Assembly (NCBI GenBank): GCA_001592805.2
Contig: CP051142.1
Span: 2,914,001-2,978,000, forward strand
Source of the DNA: Peltaster fructicola
Taxonomy: Eukaryota > Ascomycota > Dothideomycetes
Reading direction: 5' to 3'
Length of the DNA stretch: 64,000 bases
The notes below the pieces were generated by a model. It was not told the DNA's origin, made no database searches, and saw only the letters and a list, made by a program, of their open reading frames with translations. Positions within the stretch are counted from its first letter, which is position 1, and each line of letters opens with the position of its first letter. Below, one piece after another: positions 1-11,614 of the stretch. The translations under genes and the position numbers were made by a program.

Positions 1-1109
1 CGATCCATGTCGAGGACTTCACCTCTCCCACGCTGTGCTGGATGCTGACGAGCACGGCTTGTCGGATGTTGCAGGCTCTCGGCATCACACAGCGTCGTCT
101 TGATGCTCAAACGAGAGAACGCAGACGTATGCTGTTCTGGAATCTCAATCTGATGGACAAAGGCCTTGCAATGATCTTTGGTCGACCTCCGACAAACCAT
201 AGAGCAATGGCGAATGAGATTCCAATGCCCACGCTGGAACAGCTGTTGCCATTCCGCCCACATGTTTCCAGTCGTGCCAAGCTGGCCTTATTTGGAGCGC
301 ATTTCCTCAACCAGATGATGCTCCTGTCTCGTGTTATGGGCGATGTCTGGGCTTGTCTGTACGAAGACAATGCTGCCACATGCCCTACCACCGATGCTAT
401 GCTGAGACAGCTTAACGATTGGTACCAGCAGGCCACGCAAGTGTTAGACGCGGCAGCCATGACAGAGAAGCCATTCCTCGACAAGGACGGTGAAGCATCG
501 ATCGAGATTGGCCTGCTCATGCCGCATTTCTAGTACCATTACATCTCGATCTTGCTTTCACGCTCCTCGGATCGCGCAAGACGGGTTGCCTCCTCTAGGG
601 CGCTTTTGCATATACTTCCACAGATGATATCGGACTCGCAGGAGGTCTTCAATGGCATGGTATGGCAGTTGGTCTGTTGTCCGTTCACTGCCTTCTTGAT
701 TCTGCTCGGCGAAGTTCACAGCATCGCTCCAACAGATCTGGATCGTCCGGTACACATGCTCGCTGTCGAGCAGCTGCCCATCTTTCTCTCCAAGATGGCT
801 AGGTCCAACTCTCTAGCAGCAAAGCTGGCACCTGTGGCTGCATCTCTAACAGCGCAAGCAAGAGTCCCGACCGGTCCAAGTGCGATGACAGGCACTGCTG
901 GCATTGCCAGCACGGGGATCGACGGATTGATGCTGCAGGCTGATATTCCTGTCGACTGGAGCTTCTTTTCGTCAATATTTCAATCAAATGGACTCGAGGA
1001 ACATCGACGGAAACCCCAAGATGGAGACAGCAACGAGTCGAGCATGTTGGCATCTCCGACACTGGGAAACCTGTTCATCGACTGGTTTGGCCTCGACGGT
1101 ATGTTGTAG
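1..1109 (+). pseudogene. Zn2Cys6-type transcription factor, C-terminal part, with in-frame stop
   Basis: The frame is already open at base 1, so the N-terminus and any zinc cluster lie outside the window. The stretch RRRMLFWNLNLMDKGLAMIFGRPP-like (about 120-200) is typical of the fungal_trans (middle homology) domain of Zn2Cys6 regulators, which act in the nucleus on DNA. A TAG at 531-533 interrupts the frame, but the same frame continues with family-like sequence (YHYISILL, then SQEVFNGMVWQLVCCPF, then EQLPIFLSKMA) to a stop at 1107-1109. CAG to TAG, restoring HFQYHY, is the simplest reading: a C-to-T change in a CpA context. An in-frame 93-nt intron (441-533, ending TTTCTAG) is possible, but it would remove family-like residues and has a weak donor. 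The gene converges with the flavin dehydrogenase. Family is fairly sure; pseudogene status is not. Confidence 0.65.
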
Positions 1110-1284
1110 ACGAAGCCTCCACAAGATCTCCGAAACGAGGAACGCAACGAATCGTCGATGCTGCTCTCTCGAAAGCTCGACGACTTGCGTTCGCTGACAG
1201 CTGATCGGGCTCGGTGGTGTGGCGTGGACAGTGTCCGATGGGCCGTGATCCACTCCTCCCAAGGTCTTCGAGACTGCATGATCA

Positions 1285-2912
1285 TCATTGCGTGCTTCTG
1301 CTGCTCGCTCGATCTGCTGCAGCTCGGCCTGCTCGTCTGCCAAACACAGCTCCGGCCATGAGACCACTACCGCCAGGATAGTTCGCATAGAAGAGACCAC
1401 CTACCATCTCGCCGGCACAGTGGAGGCCAATTATCTCGCTACCATCCTCACGCAGAACAGTAGCAGTCTCAGGGTTGATCGCAAGTCCTCCAAACGTGAA
1501 CGTAATTCCGGTCTATAAGGTCTGTCAGCATCTTCACCATCACTCTTATCTTCCTCACTCACCGTGATCTTGACAGCCATGAAAGGTGCTTTCACAACAG
1601 GGAGAGCCCAGTTGGACTTTGGTAGTTGTAGCTGCTTGGTGGAAGACTGCGTCGATAGCCCATCCTTGATCGCAGGATTCAGCTTGGCACCAGGGTGCTC
1701 AGCTCTGTATGCTGTGACCGCTGCATTGTACTCCTCAATCGTCTTGATGAAGGCTGTGGGATCATCTAATCCATCACGAGTGAGCTTGTCAGCCAATTCC
1801 TCGATACTGTTGGCCCATGTCTTTCTGCAAATCTCATCTCGATACTCTTCTTTCTTCAGCCATGGCAATGCATCGCTGTCCCATACCTGCCAAGCGATGC
1901 TTTTGGGTTGCTGCAGCACCGCTCGGCCGTTCTTGGCATATGTATAGTTCCTGAGATCACTGCCCTCGTCGACAAAGCGCTCGCCACTGGCGTTGAGCAT
2001 TAGACCAAGAGGATAGCCATTCTTGGTGAATTCATTCGTCTTGACTCTGTCACCGCCGCTGGACGGAGAGTCTGCATCCCAAGACACACTGTGGCATCCT
2101 TCGAAGGAGAAGTCGCCCTTCAGCTGTGCACCTAGCTTCGCAGCAACTGATAGCATGTCTCCGGTATTGTAAGGAGTGCCTCGAGTGTGAGCTCGATCCC
2201 AACCTTCGCCCATGTACTTCCTGCGCAGTTCGGGACTGGCTTCGAACCCTCCAGCGCACAAGATTATGCTTGTAGTCTTGACTTCGTAGTGCTTGCCATC
2301 TTTGAACACTGACAGGGCTCGCACGCCGCCTTGCTCATCGAGAAGGATGTCTTGTGCTGCAGCTTCGAACTCGATAATACATCCTGCGGCTCTAGCAGAT
2401 GCCAGCAGGTTGGCAATCAATCCCTTGCCGCCATCCTGAACCGTAAGATGAAGGCCTCCCCAGAAGACAATCCTGCCGTCGACTTCGTACGACTGCCGCC
2501 TGAAGCTGAGCCACCAGTCGACGCCTCCAACAGTCTTAAGCCACTGTACAGTCTCGAGACTCTCGTTGATGAGATAGCTGCTCAAGACTGGGTCACTTTT
2601 ACCATGACATAGTCTGTCCAGATCATCTTGGAAGTTCTTCGATGTGTAAGAAGGTAGATCAATCTTGTCTTGTTGTTCAGGCTGGACATTTGATACCAAA
2701 GGCAGGATGTCTGATAGACCATGATGAACAGTCCTGTAGGCTGCAGCAGTGAAGTAGCCATTACCACCGACCCATTCTTTCGGTGCTTTGTCAATGAGCA
2801 GAATACGAGGTGATGGCGTAGTTGTTGTAGCTGCCGAGAGAGCAGATGTCAACGCTGCAGCCCCTGTACCGACTATCACGATGTCCCAGTGCTGCTCCGA
2901 TGGGTTGGCCAT
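1285..2912 (-). CDS. FAD-dependent dehydrogenase (fumarate reductase/TcuA-like)
   Basis: Two exons, 2912-1563 and 1512-1285, separated by a 50-nt intron (GTGAGT donor, CTGAC branch, TTATAG acceptor), give 525 residues. The N-terminus has the Rossmann FAD motif IVGTGAAALTSALSA. The C-terminus has CAGEMVGGLFYANYPGG and SGLMAGAVFGRRAG, the usual closing FAD-binding segment of the fumarate reductase/succinate dehydrogenase flavoprotein superfamily. I chose the ATG at 2912 (MANPSEQHWD, A at -3) over the in-frame ATG 33 nt upstream. It has no heme or transmembrane domain and no clear signal peptide, so it is probably soluble. The substrate is unknown; the family includes tricarballylate and ketosteroid dehydrogenases. 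The neighbouring broken regulator might once have controlled it, but only proximity suggests so. Confidence 0.9.
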
Positions 2913-3716
2913 TGTGATGATGTGATGTGAGAAGAGATCGTGCATATGCTGATTACTAACAAGGGTCTATGTGAGATGATGATCACTGAACTCAAAGGAC
3001 GCAGAAGGTGCAGGCCATGGCCAGCTCAATACCATATCGTCTGCTCGATCATGGCCACTACAATGCCGAAGTCGGTCGTGGTTGTGTTCGACAGTATACT
3101 TGACTATTCCTGTGAGAGCAGATCGTAGACCGTCGGCTGCCGTCTTTGCCGGGCCTCTCGTTGAGCTCAGAGCACCACTAACGAAATACATACACACGCA
3201 TGTCAATGTGGATGATCCTCCAGATTGAGCAAGGAATCGGCAGGGAAGTTTCAAAAGTAGGTCTGTATTCACGAATATGTGCTTCCAGCCATGCAACCCA
3301 TATGTCCACCAACCAGTCCATGCACAGAGAACCAATGTATCTCTCAAGTCGCAAAGCACAACTGTCAGTCGTGAGTGTAGAGAGAGCCGTGTCTTCCGTT
3401 TCATGCGTGAGAACTTTTTTTTCGAAAATCAACAATGCCAAGTTTCCCGTTGCTGCTCGATGATGCTGTCTGTCGACATCGTAGGATCGAGCAATCCATG
3501 GACCTTTATACCCTGTAGCGCCTTGCAGGAATGAACCTCAAACAAAAACCCTCAATTCCAATCAATCTCAAAAATCCGCTGTTAACGCATACAGTCGAAA
3601 GAAGTCGTTTCCTCTTTGTCTTGACGTGTTGAGCAACCAGGAGATCATCATTGATCCACCTGGTTGTGGAACATGCGAGGAAGTCATGTCCATCCGTATG
3701 TTTTGCCTAGTGCCTC
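2913..3716. other. Intergenic, promoter of the flavin dehydrogenase
   Basis: About 800 bases between the dehydrogenase start and the end of the PP1-subunit gene. Short open frames here have no recognisable family and biased Cys/Arg/Ser composition. It should hold the dehydrogenase promoter and the 3' end of the PP1-subunit transcript. I see no repeat or RNA gene. Confidence 0.5.
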
Positions 3717-5975
3717 TCAACTCTGTATGGCAGTCTGATGATGAGCTGGCTCATTGAAGTAGCCCTCCATCTGATTGTAGAATGGAAAGCCAAAACCAGC
3801 TGGCAGAGTAAAGTTCTGAGAAGCTGGTGAGCTCGACTGCGAGAGAAGTTGCGAGAGCGTCGGCGAGATTGGCAGGTCGTAGGTGCCGTCAAGTGACACT
3901 ACTGGCGTGGAAGCCGGTGTAGATGTCTTGGAAGGTGTGACAGCAATATCAGCTTGCTCATGTGCTTTGACGGCAACCTTTGGTGCAGCAGCAGTGCCAG
4001 TTGGCGAAGTTATACTCTTGCCAGAGCCACTTGCTGGCGTGAACTGGTTGTTGTCAGTAATGTTGCTTTGTTTGATGCCATGCAGTATAAATGTATGCGT
4101 ATGAGTGCAGATTTAAGCGCTAGTCGTGGTCGTCGGCCTTCGTGAAAGTGCTGGAGTAGTGTTTGCGGATGATGAACCTACGTAGCAAAATTTCTGCACC
4201 AAATCGCGGTACTGGTCGGATCCCATGGCTGGCCTGTCCAAGCCAAGGTTTGGCTTGTCGTTGTTCGAAGTGGTAGGTCCTTCCTTGCGCTCCTGAGGGC
4301 CAAAGTAACTGCCTGTACTCTTCATCTCGTGGTTACCGAGAAGACCACTGTGTCGTCCCAGCTTCTCCTGTGCGTGAGTCAATGCAGCTGACAAGGACGC
4401 TCCGAAGTCGTAGCGGCCGCCTAGGTTCTTGCTTGTACCCTGCACAGCTGGGTGTGATTGTTTCGTCTTCGGCTTCAGCTTGATTGTGCTGGGCGACTCA
4501 GCAATGAAGTCTGGGGTGCCAAAGTGATAGCTCGAGTTGTTGTTGAAAGTGGCGGCAAACTCATCATCGGCGTTCTCTCGTCGACCTCGCGCTGACTCTG
4601 GTGGAGAGTGCTTGCTGCGTGGGATAGCATTGTGTGGTCGAGAATCGCGTGTCGCTAGGATCTTGATCTTTGGTGTCTTCTTCACCGACTTGATGAAGTC
4701 GATCTGGTAATTCATATCCTTGTTGTTGTCCCAGTATTCTGTTCCGTTCACTGCATAGCGGACGCAGAGTAAGAGGGTCTTGTCGTCAATGTTTGCAGCG
4801 TCAGAGAGCTTGATGTGAAAGTTGAAACGATCGCAATCGTCAGTCGATGGGTTGCGAGGATCGCTGTGATACTCGGCCACTACTTCAGATGTCGTCTTCC
4901 AGTAGTCCAGAGTGAAGCGTGCTACAACCAATTTGTGGAAGGCAATGTTCTGAACAGCGCAGGTTCCAATGAGAGTCTGCTTATCGCTGGACAGGAAAAT
5001 GCGCTCAACTCGCACAGGTTGTGTTTTCCGCTCGAACGACTCTTCGGGGAAGTTCGCAAGCTTGATATCTCGCTGTGACTTGACCTTGCTCGTCTCATCG
5101 AATGGGTATTCGGACTCGCTCTCGTACACTTCGACTGGAGACGAACCAGCACTTACAGCTATGGGCTTGTCCACTTGCAAGAAGTGTCGAGTCTGGTTGT
5201 CGTTATCGTTGAAGTGCACGGACTTGGAATACGTCGGTGTGCCTGGCATGCTTGAATACCGCCGTCTCGACGATGGTCGGAGTGCTGGTTTCACCAATTC
5301 TCCAGACTTTTTCCGCACAAGCGCTGGCTTACAGCCGAGATTGTCCTCATCGCTGTCATCGGATGTATTTGCAGGCGACTCTCCGAAAGACGTCGATCGG
5401 GATAGTATCGCGGTCTCTGTGGCAGAGCGGGAGTGCGAGATCTTACGGGCAGACGCCGTCAGAGCAGTCGGCGATACAGTCTCCGATACTGGTGCCGAGC
5501 TACTAGCATGGAACACAGTCTCAGGAGAGGGCTCCCTCTTAACGTCAATCTCCCGGACGGCATCTTGCAACTTCCTGATCTCCAATGCTCGTCCTCGTAT
5601 CGACTCTTGGCCTTCGTCACCATCAGAGTTTTCGGATGAGTCGGGAGGTGAGATGATAGCTCCAGTCGGTATCAGCAGGTTGTTAACTGGTGGAGGTGAC
5701 TGACGAAGGCTTGCTGAGGGTGCAAAGTCGTTGACAGCGATGCCTTTGCCTTCGATAGGCGTGGGCGGTGCCTGGTTCATCTCTGTGTACGAAACTGGTG
5801 GTGTCCGTCGTTGTCGGTTCATGTATGAGGCCGACGATATCGATCGAGGCAGCTGGGGCCTACCAGTGACGGGCGAGAGTGGGCCATCTTCACAATACGA
5901 GGATGACCTGCTGAGCGTGGGACTGGCTGACTTCGAGGACGCAGGTGAGTTCTGCGAGGGCGGTGTATAAGGCAT
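3717..5975 (-). CDS. Glycogen-targeting PP1 regulatory subunit (CBM21)
   Basis: Exon 1 (5975-4182) and exon 2 (4043-3717) give 706 residues. The family (GAC1/PIG in yeast, PPP1R3 in animals) brings protein phosphatase 1 to glycogen to activate glycogen synthase. The sequence shows a long Ser/Pro-rich N-terminus starting MPYTPPSQ, an RVxF-type PP1-docking motif KSVHF near residue 250, and a CBM21 domain at about 315-430 (VRVERIFLSSDKQ through WDNNKDMNYQIDFI). The 138-nt intron (GTAGGT donor, CTGAC branch, ACCAG acceptor) is longer than most here. It replaces a shorter reading that stops at 4113, and it extends the frame with a Ser/Pro-rich tail ending in a Phe-rich segment. That tail is plausible but rests on splice signals alone. 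Confidence 0.88.
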
Positions 5976-8900
5976 ACTCCTCGCGGTGGTGCAAGGAGGA
6001 ATGGATAGGGTTGGGCGGTGGGAAGTCGTTATATCGTGGAACGCATTAAAGGTCGTAGTCCAATTAGTAAAACACTACCCATATGTCAGCGAGGTAGTCT
6101 TTGTTGGTGATGTTTGCCCACGACTCACAGAAGGATAGCGGTCTCACGAGAGAGGACGAGTCTTTCAGATCGTCTGACAGGTTGTGTCGTAGGTCTTTCG
6201 ACTGGGAAAACGTCCTTTGACAAAGAAAGCCTAGCAAGTCAATGCCGGCAGACGCGGATGTGCTGATGCGAACGACGATGACTCCCAAGTGCAATGCAAG
6301 AGGGATGGACAAGACGCCGAGCGGTTCCCAAGGGCAAGTGTCGACCGTGGGAAGAATGCTAGTGTTGCTGATAAAACCACGACTTCCAGAGTGCAGCGCT
6401 TATCTTTCTCGCGACGGAAACGAGGCAGTAGCTGACTCTCTTGTGCAGTGGTTAGAGAAAGAAGCGGTTTGGCTGCCGATGCTTCCTCCTTTGACTGCAC
6501 TTTTTTATCAGGACAACGCGAGCTGTCGCTTGTCTTGCTGCTGGGAGGGTGAGGGTGTGATGAAGAGTAGGAGGGTAAGAATAACAGGTGAGGCCTAGAA
6601 TTGGCAGCATATGTTGAGCAGCCATGGTTGAAGACCAACCAACATAGCACCCTGGCTGGCTCCCGCGTGTACCGCCGCCAGCAGGCCAAGCTTGAGAAGA
6701 GACTTGCAGCCCCACTGACTTACGCTGCTCACGGACGGCCCACGCAACCATCCATCTCTCAGTTACATGCATCGATACTTGGGAGGTACAACGCGCGACG
6801 TACCAACGAGTTTTGCATCTGCTACCGTATTAGCCACACGGCCAACAGATCTGCATCCCTTGCGTGAAAGCGCCGCCTATTGTCTCTGTCAGACCGCTCT
6901 CGTCCAAACCGCACAACTCGCAGACACTCTTTTGATGATCGCGAGCTTTCGTCCTTGGCCGTTGTCATGTACAACCTTATCACACCAGCAGCTCAAGACA
7001 CCTCACGATCTCGATCCCCAGCATCACCTAACATCACTTTCCTGCCCAGCAAGGTAAGGCCTGACTATAGCCGAAACCAAAAGCTCAGAGCGTCGCCTGC
7101 AGCCACAGGCGTCTAGTCCAGGACAGGGCTCGCGCCTCGAGACTCAAAACTCAAACCTCCGATCATCCCATGCTCGCCAAACCTTCGTTTGCGGTATCTA
7201 TAACCAAAATCATGCATCTCCTGCTCACTGGTGGGACACGCACAAACCCAGCATAAACGCGTTCTATTGTTCGCCCGAGCCACGACCATCCTGGGGCTAG
7301 TGAGGAATGCTCGCGTTACTGCTCCGCATACAGACGACATCTCGAGACGCTTGCATGGCGCGTGGTGTGAAGTACAGAACCGCGGAGCCTGCAGCAGAGT
7401 CATTGGCCAGTAGATATCACTTGCAAAACCCTGCACTGCTATCGTCCTACCGATCCAATGACGCTTGGTTGACCTCTTCGCAGTACGCGGTCGAGCAAAG
7501 ACAAGCGTCGCTCGGAACCGACGCGTATGCTTGCTAATCACTCGCGGTCGCAGATCGACTGATCGTGGATGTTGCTGCACGCACTTTCGCGTGCACTATC
7601 CAACAGCATCTGATTGCGTTCTTCCTCCTGCTGTTAGCATCGAAATAGCAGTGATGGTGCACAGACCTGTGCGCCGATTCTGTGGCATGGGTATCTTGGA
7701 TCGTCACTTCGCCAAGGACTTCATTTTCCGGAAGCGAATAGAGGTGTCTCTCGTCGATGTTGCGTTGAAGGGCTATAGGACATCTCCAGGAGAATGCCAA
7801 CATGCACTCCGCCATTTTCATGATCCTGAGCGCCTAGCACAGTTATTTGCAGCAGCAGTGAGGCGAACAGTTTGATCCTGTTGGAGGCTTATGCCGACGA
7901 TCATCGGTCTTGCATTCCAAGCAAAGTTTGAGCCTGCTCATTCGAGCGCAACGTGGTTTGCGCCTCCGCGGCCGCCACAGAACCATAGCCGTCAGAACCT
8001 TGGCACGCAGGAACCAGCACCACGAAATGTTCGCCGCAGTTTTCAGCAACCAATCTAGAAGACGACTTGTGATGAACAGACACAGAAACTGGAACTCGTC
8101 GTCTGTTCTGCAGGTGCGAAGAGATAAGGCATATGTAGGCTTATCAAGAGACGAAGATCGCCAGGTCCGCAACACGGGATCAACCAATCTCAGCATATCT
8201 GCATTTGACAAGCTTGCGGCTCGAATGGAGTTTCAGCTGCTATGGTCTGTTTACGCTTTGTCCTTATGGACATTGTAGCTGTCATCAACCCGTCATCGAA
8301 GAAGGTCTTGTGACCATTACGTGCAGCCCATTACAACGCAGCGTAGGACTCATTATTCGGCGTCCAGGATGATCTCGAAGATGTCCGCGAGTGTCGAGGT
8401 ATTCCGCACAATGTGGTGAGGCGAATTTTGGGGTGGTAGCCTCAGCGAAATGCGAGCCACCGCGCCACACTCCAGCATATCCACCAAGTACCGCTCATGT
8501 CACTCTCAGCATTGTGTGCTTGTCACTTTCCTTCTGCCGGCCATCCGCTCGGTGCGAGACCGTCTGGGCGGACACTGTACCATGTCAACCATTCCAGAAC
8601 AAGGATTCTCCTCCCAAAGATACAATATACATCTCCACCAGCGACACATTCTTCCCTCTTTCCCTTCCTACTGCACATACGTGGGTCTGGGGTTCTCCAG
8701 ACTCAGGATCTTGAGAGTGGAGTGGATGCTCGTGCTCTTGAGATATCCGTGTCTACCAGAGTCTCATGAAGCTCGTGCATACTTCGACCCTACGTGCTAT
8801 GGTACTGGGAAACTCTGTCTCATCGCTCGCGTTGGCGCCTCTACACTTGCGCCCCAATGGATGCTATTATGGCAATGTTGGTGGCAGTAAGTCGGTGTTT

Positions 8901-9784
8901 CAAGGCCCCCGAACTATTTCGGTCCGATGTCAGCTTCAACATCCTGTGCGGCGTCTGACAACAACATGTCAGCGGCGCTCGCAACACAGCAGATCTTCAT
9001 GGTTCTGCAGATTCATGCATCATGGGTACCGGCTTTCCTGTTGCGCAATCACAGGTGTGTACCCTTAGAGCCTAAGGATCTTCGAGCGAGATAGGCGCTT
9101 TGTTGGGACGCACAGCGATACAAGCTCCACCCACAGCTATTCATCGCAACCGCATCGAGACCCCTACTTCGAGAAACAGTCACCCTGCATATTGCAATGT
9201 CCGCCATTGAGGCGCCGTATGTGTTGCTCGCATGCTCGTTGAGATTCTCGCTGCCATCGCCATCGTATCTCGACGCGACATCGACATATCTTGGCTCGTT
9301 GAGACAAACATTCACGATGCTTGAGATTCGTCTGCACAGCCATGAGAAGTGCTTTTCCGGTATCCATCTCATATCTTGACGAGATCCACCGTGGTATCGA
9401 AAGCATGTGCTTGGTCCGAATGCAATGTTACAGAGCGCATCGCTTAGCACCATTGTGGGTGTGCAGATCAGGGTCTTACGAGCATTCGTGGACTGCATGA
9501 TTGGTACAGAGGTACAGTTGCGAGTACACTGACATTCCATGCTACGTAGATGTCGCGATGGCCAGGCCAGACGTCCTCTACTGCAGATCGTGGTGGAACG
9601 TACTTTGGCTTCATTGTCTACCAGGTGGTTGTGAAATTGTGTTGCAAGAGTCATGTGTACGAGTACAGTGCCTACGGCTCTGCGGATATAGCCGCTTGAC
9701 ATCATCCCTTACAATTTTGCTGACCACATCATTGACATACAGCATCACCAGCATCACTTCTTACTTTCACTATCCGTTTCCATC
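5976..9784. other. Long stretch without a recognisable gene
   Basis: About 3.8 kb, by far the largest gap in the window. The longest open frames (minus 9049-9705, minus 7113-7580, plus 7465-7875) are rich in Arg, Cys and Ser, match no family I know and have no splice-linked extension. Composition looks like the rest of the window, so there is no sign of an AT-rich repeat island. Pyrimidine-rich runs near 8640-8670 and just before 9785 resemble fungal transcript starts. It probably holds long 5' leaders of the PP1-subunit and BolA genes, and perhaps a noncoding RNA or a decayed gene. Confidence 0.4.
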
Positions 9785-10197
9785 ATGCAGCGCTCTATCA
9801 CAATGCTACAGCGTGGCACACGTCTCGCTGCGACTGGTCAGCCTTTCGCACGATCCACTCTAACATCGCAAAGATGTCACAGGCAGTATGCAACAAACAT
9901 TCAGCCACCGGAATACCTTGATGCTGGTGAAAAGCGAGTGTTTGGTCTGTTGAAAGAGGGTCTCAGTCCGACAAAGCTCGAGGTACGGACAAACATCTCA
10001 AAGTGATACAAATATATGCTGATTCCGTGCAGGTCCAGGACATCAGCGGGGGTGGATCGACCTATGCTCTGGACATTGTTTCTGAGCAGTTTGCCGGTCT
10101 TACACTTCTTAAGCAGCATCGTTTGGTGAAGAAGGTGCTGGAAGAAGAGATGAAAGGATGGCATGGCATACAATTGAAGACAAAGGCACCTGAATGA
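9785..10197 (+). CDS. Mitochondrial BolA3-like protein lacking the ligand Cys
   Basis: Exons 9785-9982 and 10033-10197 (50-nt intron, GTACGG donor, GTGCAG acceptor) give 120 residues. Residues 1 to about 36 are rich in Arg, Ser and Thr without acids, like a mitochondrial presequence. The rest is a BolA domain: GEKRVFGLLKEGLSPTKLEVQDISGG, then VKKVLEEEMKGWHGIQLKTKAP. BolA3/Bol3 works with monothiol glutaredoxin Grx5 and Nfu1 to deliver 4Fe-4S clusters to mitochondrial enzymes. The usual loop is SGGCGxMY with a cluster-ligand Cys; here it reads SGGGSTY, one residue shorter and without Cys. The C-terminal His (WHG) is kept. Assignment to the BolA family is firm; the Bol3 subtype is inferred from the presequence and loop. 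Confidence 0.9.
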
Positions 10198-10359
10198 ATT
10201 GGCAAGTTGGTCTGAAAACACTATGGAGCAATTGCCAAGACGATCAAGTCATATCTGAGAGGCCGCAAGCTCAGGATGTTCAGTATATGGTCCTCGGTGA
10301 CGCTGGAGGTCGAGGTCTCCATCACTCCCTCATTTCATACCTTCAGCCGTGCTTGAACG

Positions 10360-11427
10360 ATGGAAGTCAACCCTATGGACAGATCCCTGAGACCTGGACA
10401 AGAAGCCGCTCCGATAATAGGACCACAGCGTAGTGCTGACCCTCGAGCAGAACGCTATGGACCCATGTCTGATCAACGAAAGGCATTATTCAAAAGAGCG
10501 TCTCGCGGTGTGCCTCGATATCTCTTCCGTATATGGGCCATACGTCTTGGACAGGACAAACCCGAGCCTACTCCATCGTTGCGGGACTACCAATACGAGA
10601 CGCCGAAGCTAATCCTCCCAAGAGCTTTTCGCAGACATCCTGAGGAGCTAATAAAACAGGGCCTGGCCAACTTCGATCCACGCGGCGAGCCTATGTACAA
10701 CGGCGGTGTATCCGAGGAGTTGCTGATCACTTATGACGAAGCACCGCGTAACTTTGAGGACCTCGAGGACGCGGAGGTGACGAAGACCATCAAGCCCCAT
10801 GTTAAAGGCCAACCTCTGAATCGTGGCACATTGTTCTCTTCATGGACAGCGTCTTTTCCTACCCTGTCGGAGTTCAAGTTCGGGGCCAAACAGAACTACA
10901 TCAGCATGGTTGACACATCAAGTCTCAATCGGAGCAGCGATAGAGTCTTCAGCCTTGACCGACGACTTGGTGCGGTCTTGGATACAATCTGGCTCCCGGA
11001 GGAATTTCTCATATATGGGCCAGTTCACCCGACATGGACCATTGCCATCGACAATATCAAGACATTCTTCGAGGACATGCCGGAATTCGAAAACAGGCGC
11101 AATGGACGACCAGCCGACCCTGGCTTCCACGACTGGGGCATTCGAGCCGCATTGAAATTCAGCTCAGCGTTTCCGAAGAAATATGCCTTCGTGGTTGCAG
11201 TGGGCTTCATCGGTGCTGTGGCTCTCGTTGATGCGAGGAACAGAGAGGATCGGCAAGCTCTGGAGCTTCATGCAGACAAGTTAAGACAGCTATGGCAGCA
11301 TTCCGAGCAGATTGATGCTGCTGAATTCATGAACGAGTCGACCATATCCCAGCGTCCTGCGGAACAACGACGGACCTCTAATGTGTACCAGATTCTGCAG
11401 AACTACTATGGGAAAGAGAAGTCTTGA
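10360..11427 (+). CDS. Fungal protein with DUF7587-like core, function unknown
   Basis: Single exon, 355 residues, ATG at 10360. Three spaced motifs recall a large family of uncharacterised fungal proteins that I associate with DUF7587: VPRYLFRIWA near residue 50, FSSWTASFPTLSEF near 165 with NYISMVDTSSL after it, and LPEEFLIYGPV near 215. A hydrophobic run YAFVVAVGFIGAVALV (about 275-290) may be a membrane segment or a buried helix; there is no signal peptide. The C-terminal 60 residues are charged and helical. No catalytic residues can be named. It starts 162 bases after the BolA stop, same strand, with no functional link visible. That it is a real gene is likely from its length and motif order; the family name is tentative. 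Confidence 0.65.
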   Translation: MEVNPMDRSLRPGQEAAPIIGPQRSADPRAERYGPMSDQRKALFKRASRGVPRYLFRIWAIRLGQDKPEPTPSLRDYQYETPKLILPRAFRRHPEELIKQGLANFDPRGEPMYNGGVSEELLITYDEAPRNFEDLEDAEVTKTIKPHVKGQPLNRGTLFSSWTASFPTLSEFKFGAKQNYISMVDTSSLNRSSDRVFSLDRRLGAVLDTIWLPEEFLIYGPVHPTWTIAIDNIKTFFEDMPEFENRRNGRPADPGFHDWGIRAALKFSSAFPKKYAFVVAVGFIGAVALVDARNREDRQALELHADKLRQLWQHSEQIDAAEFMNESTISQRPAEQRRTSNVYQILQNYYGKEKS

Positions 11428-11614
11428 AGACGCTCCGTACGAAATCGAGATCAACGTTCTTCATGTCAAGATCCTCTTGACGTATCGATAAAGCCTTTCT
11501 CGAGACTAACAATTGGTTTCTCGGGACATGTTTGCACATAGGTAGATTGCTCTGGCCACGTTGGACGCCAAGCTCAGCATGCTCAGGAATTACATCTATA
11601 TATCCTTAACTCTG

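Noticed and set aside
1285-2912. Regulator plus dehydrogenase as part of a secondary-metabolite cluster
   Set aside because: No backbone synthase, transporter or P450 nearby; the next genes are housekeeping.
7113-7875. Overlapping open frames on both strands
   Set aside because: They overlap, have random-looking composition and no good start context.
9049-9705. Minus-strand open frame of 218 residues
   Set aside because: Cys/Arg/Ser-rich with no family features and no splice-linked partner; likely chance.
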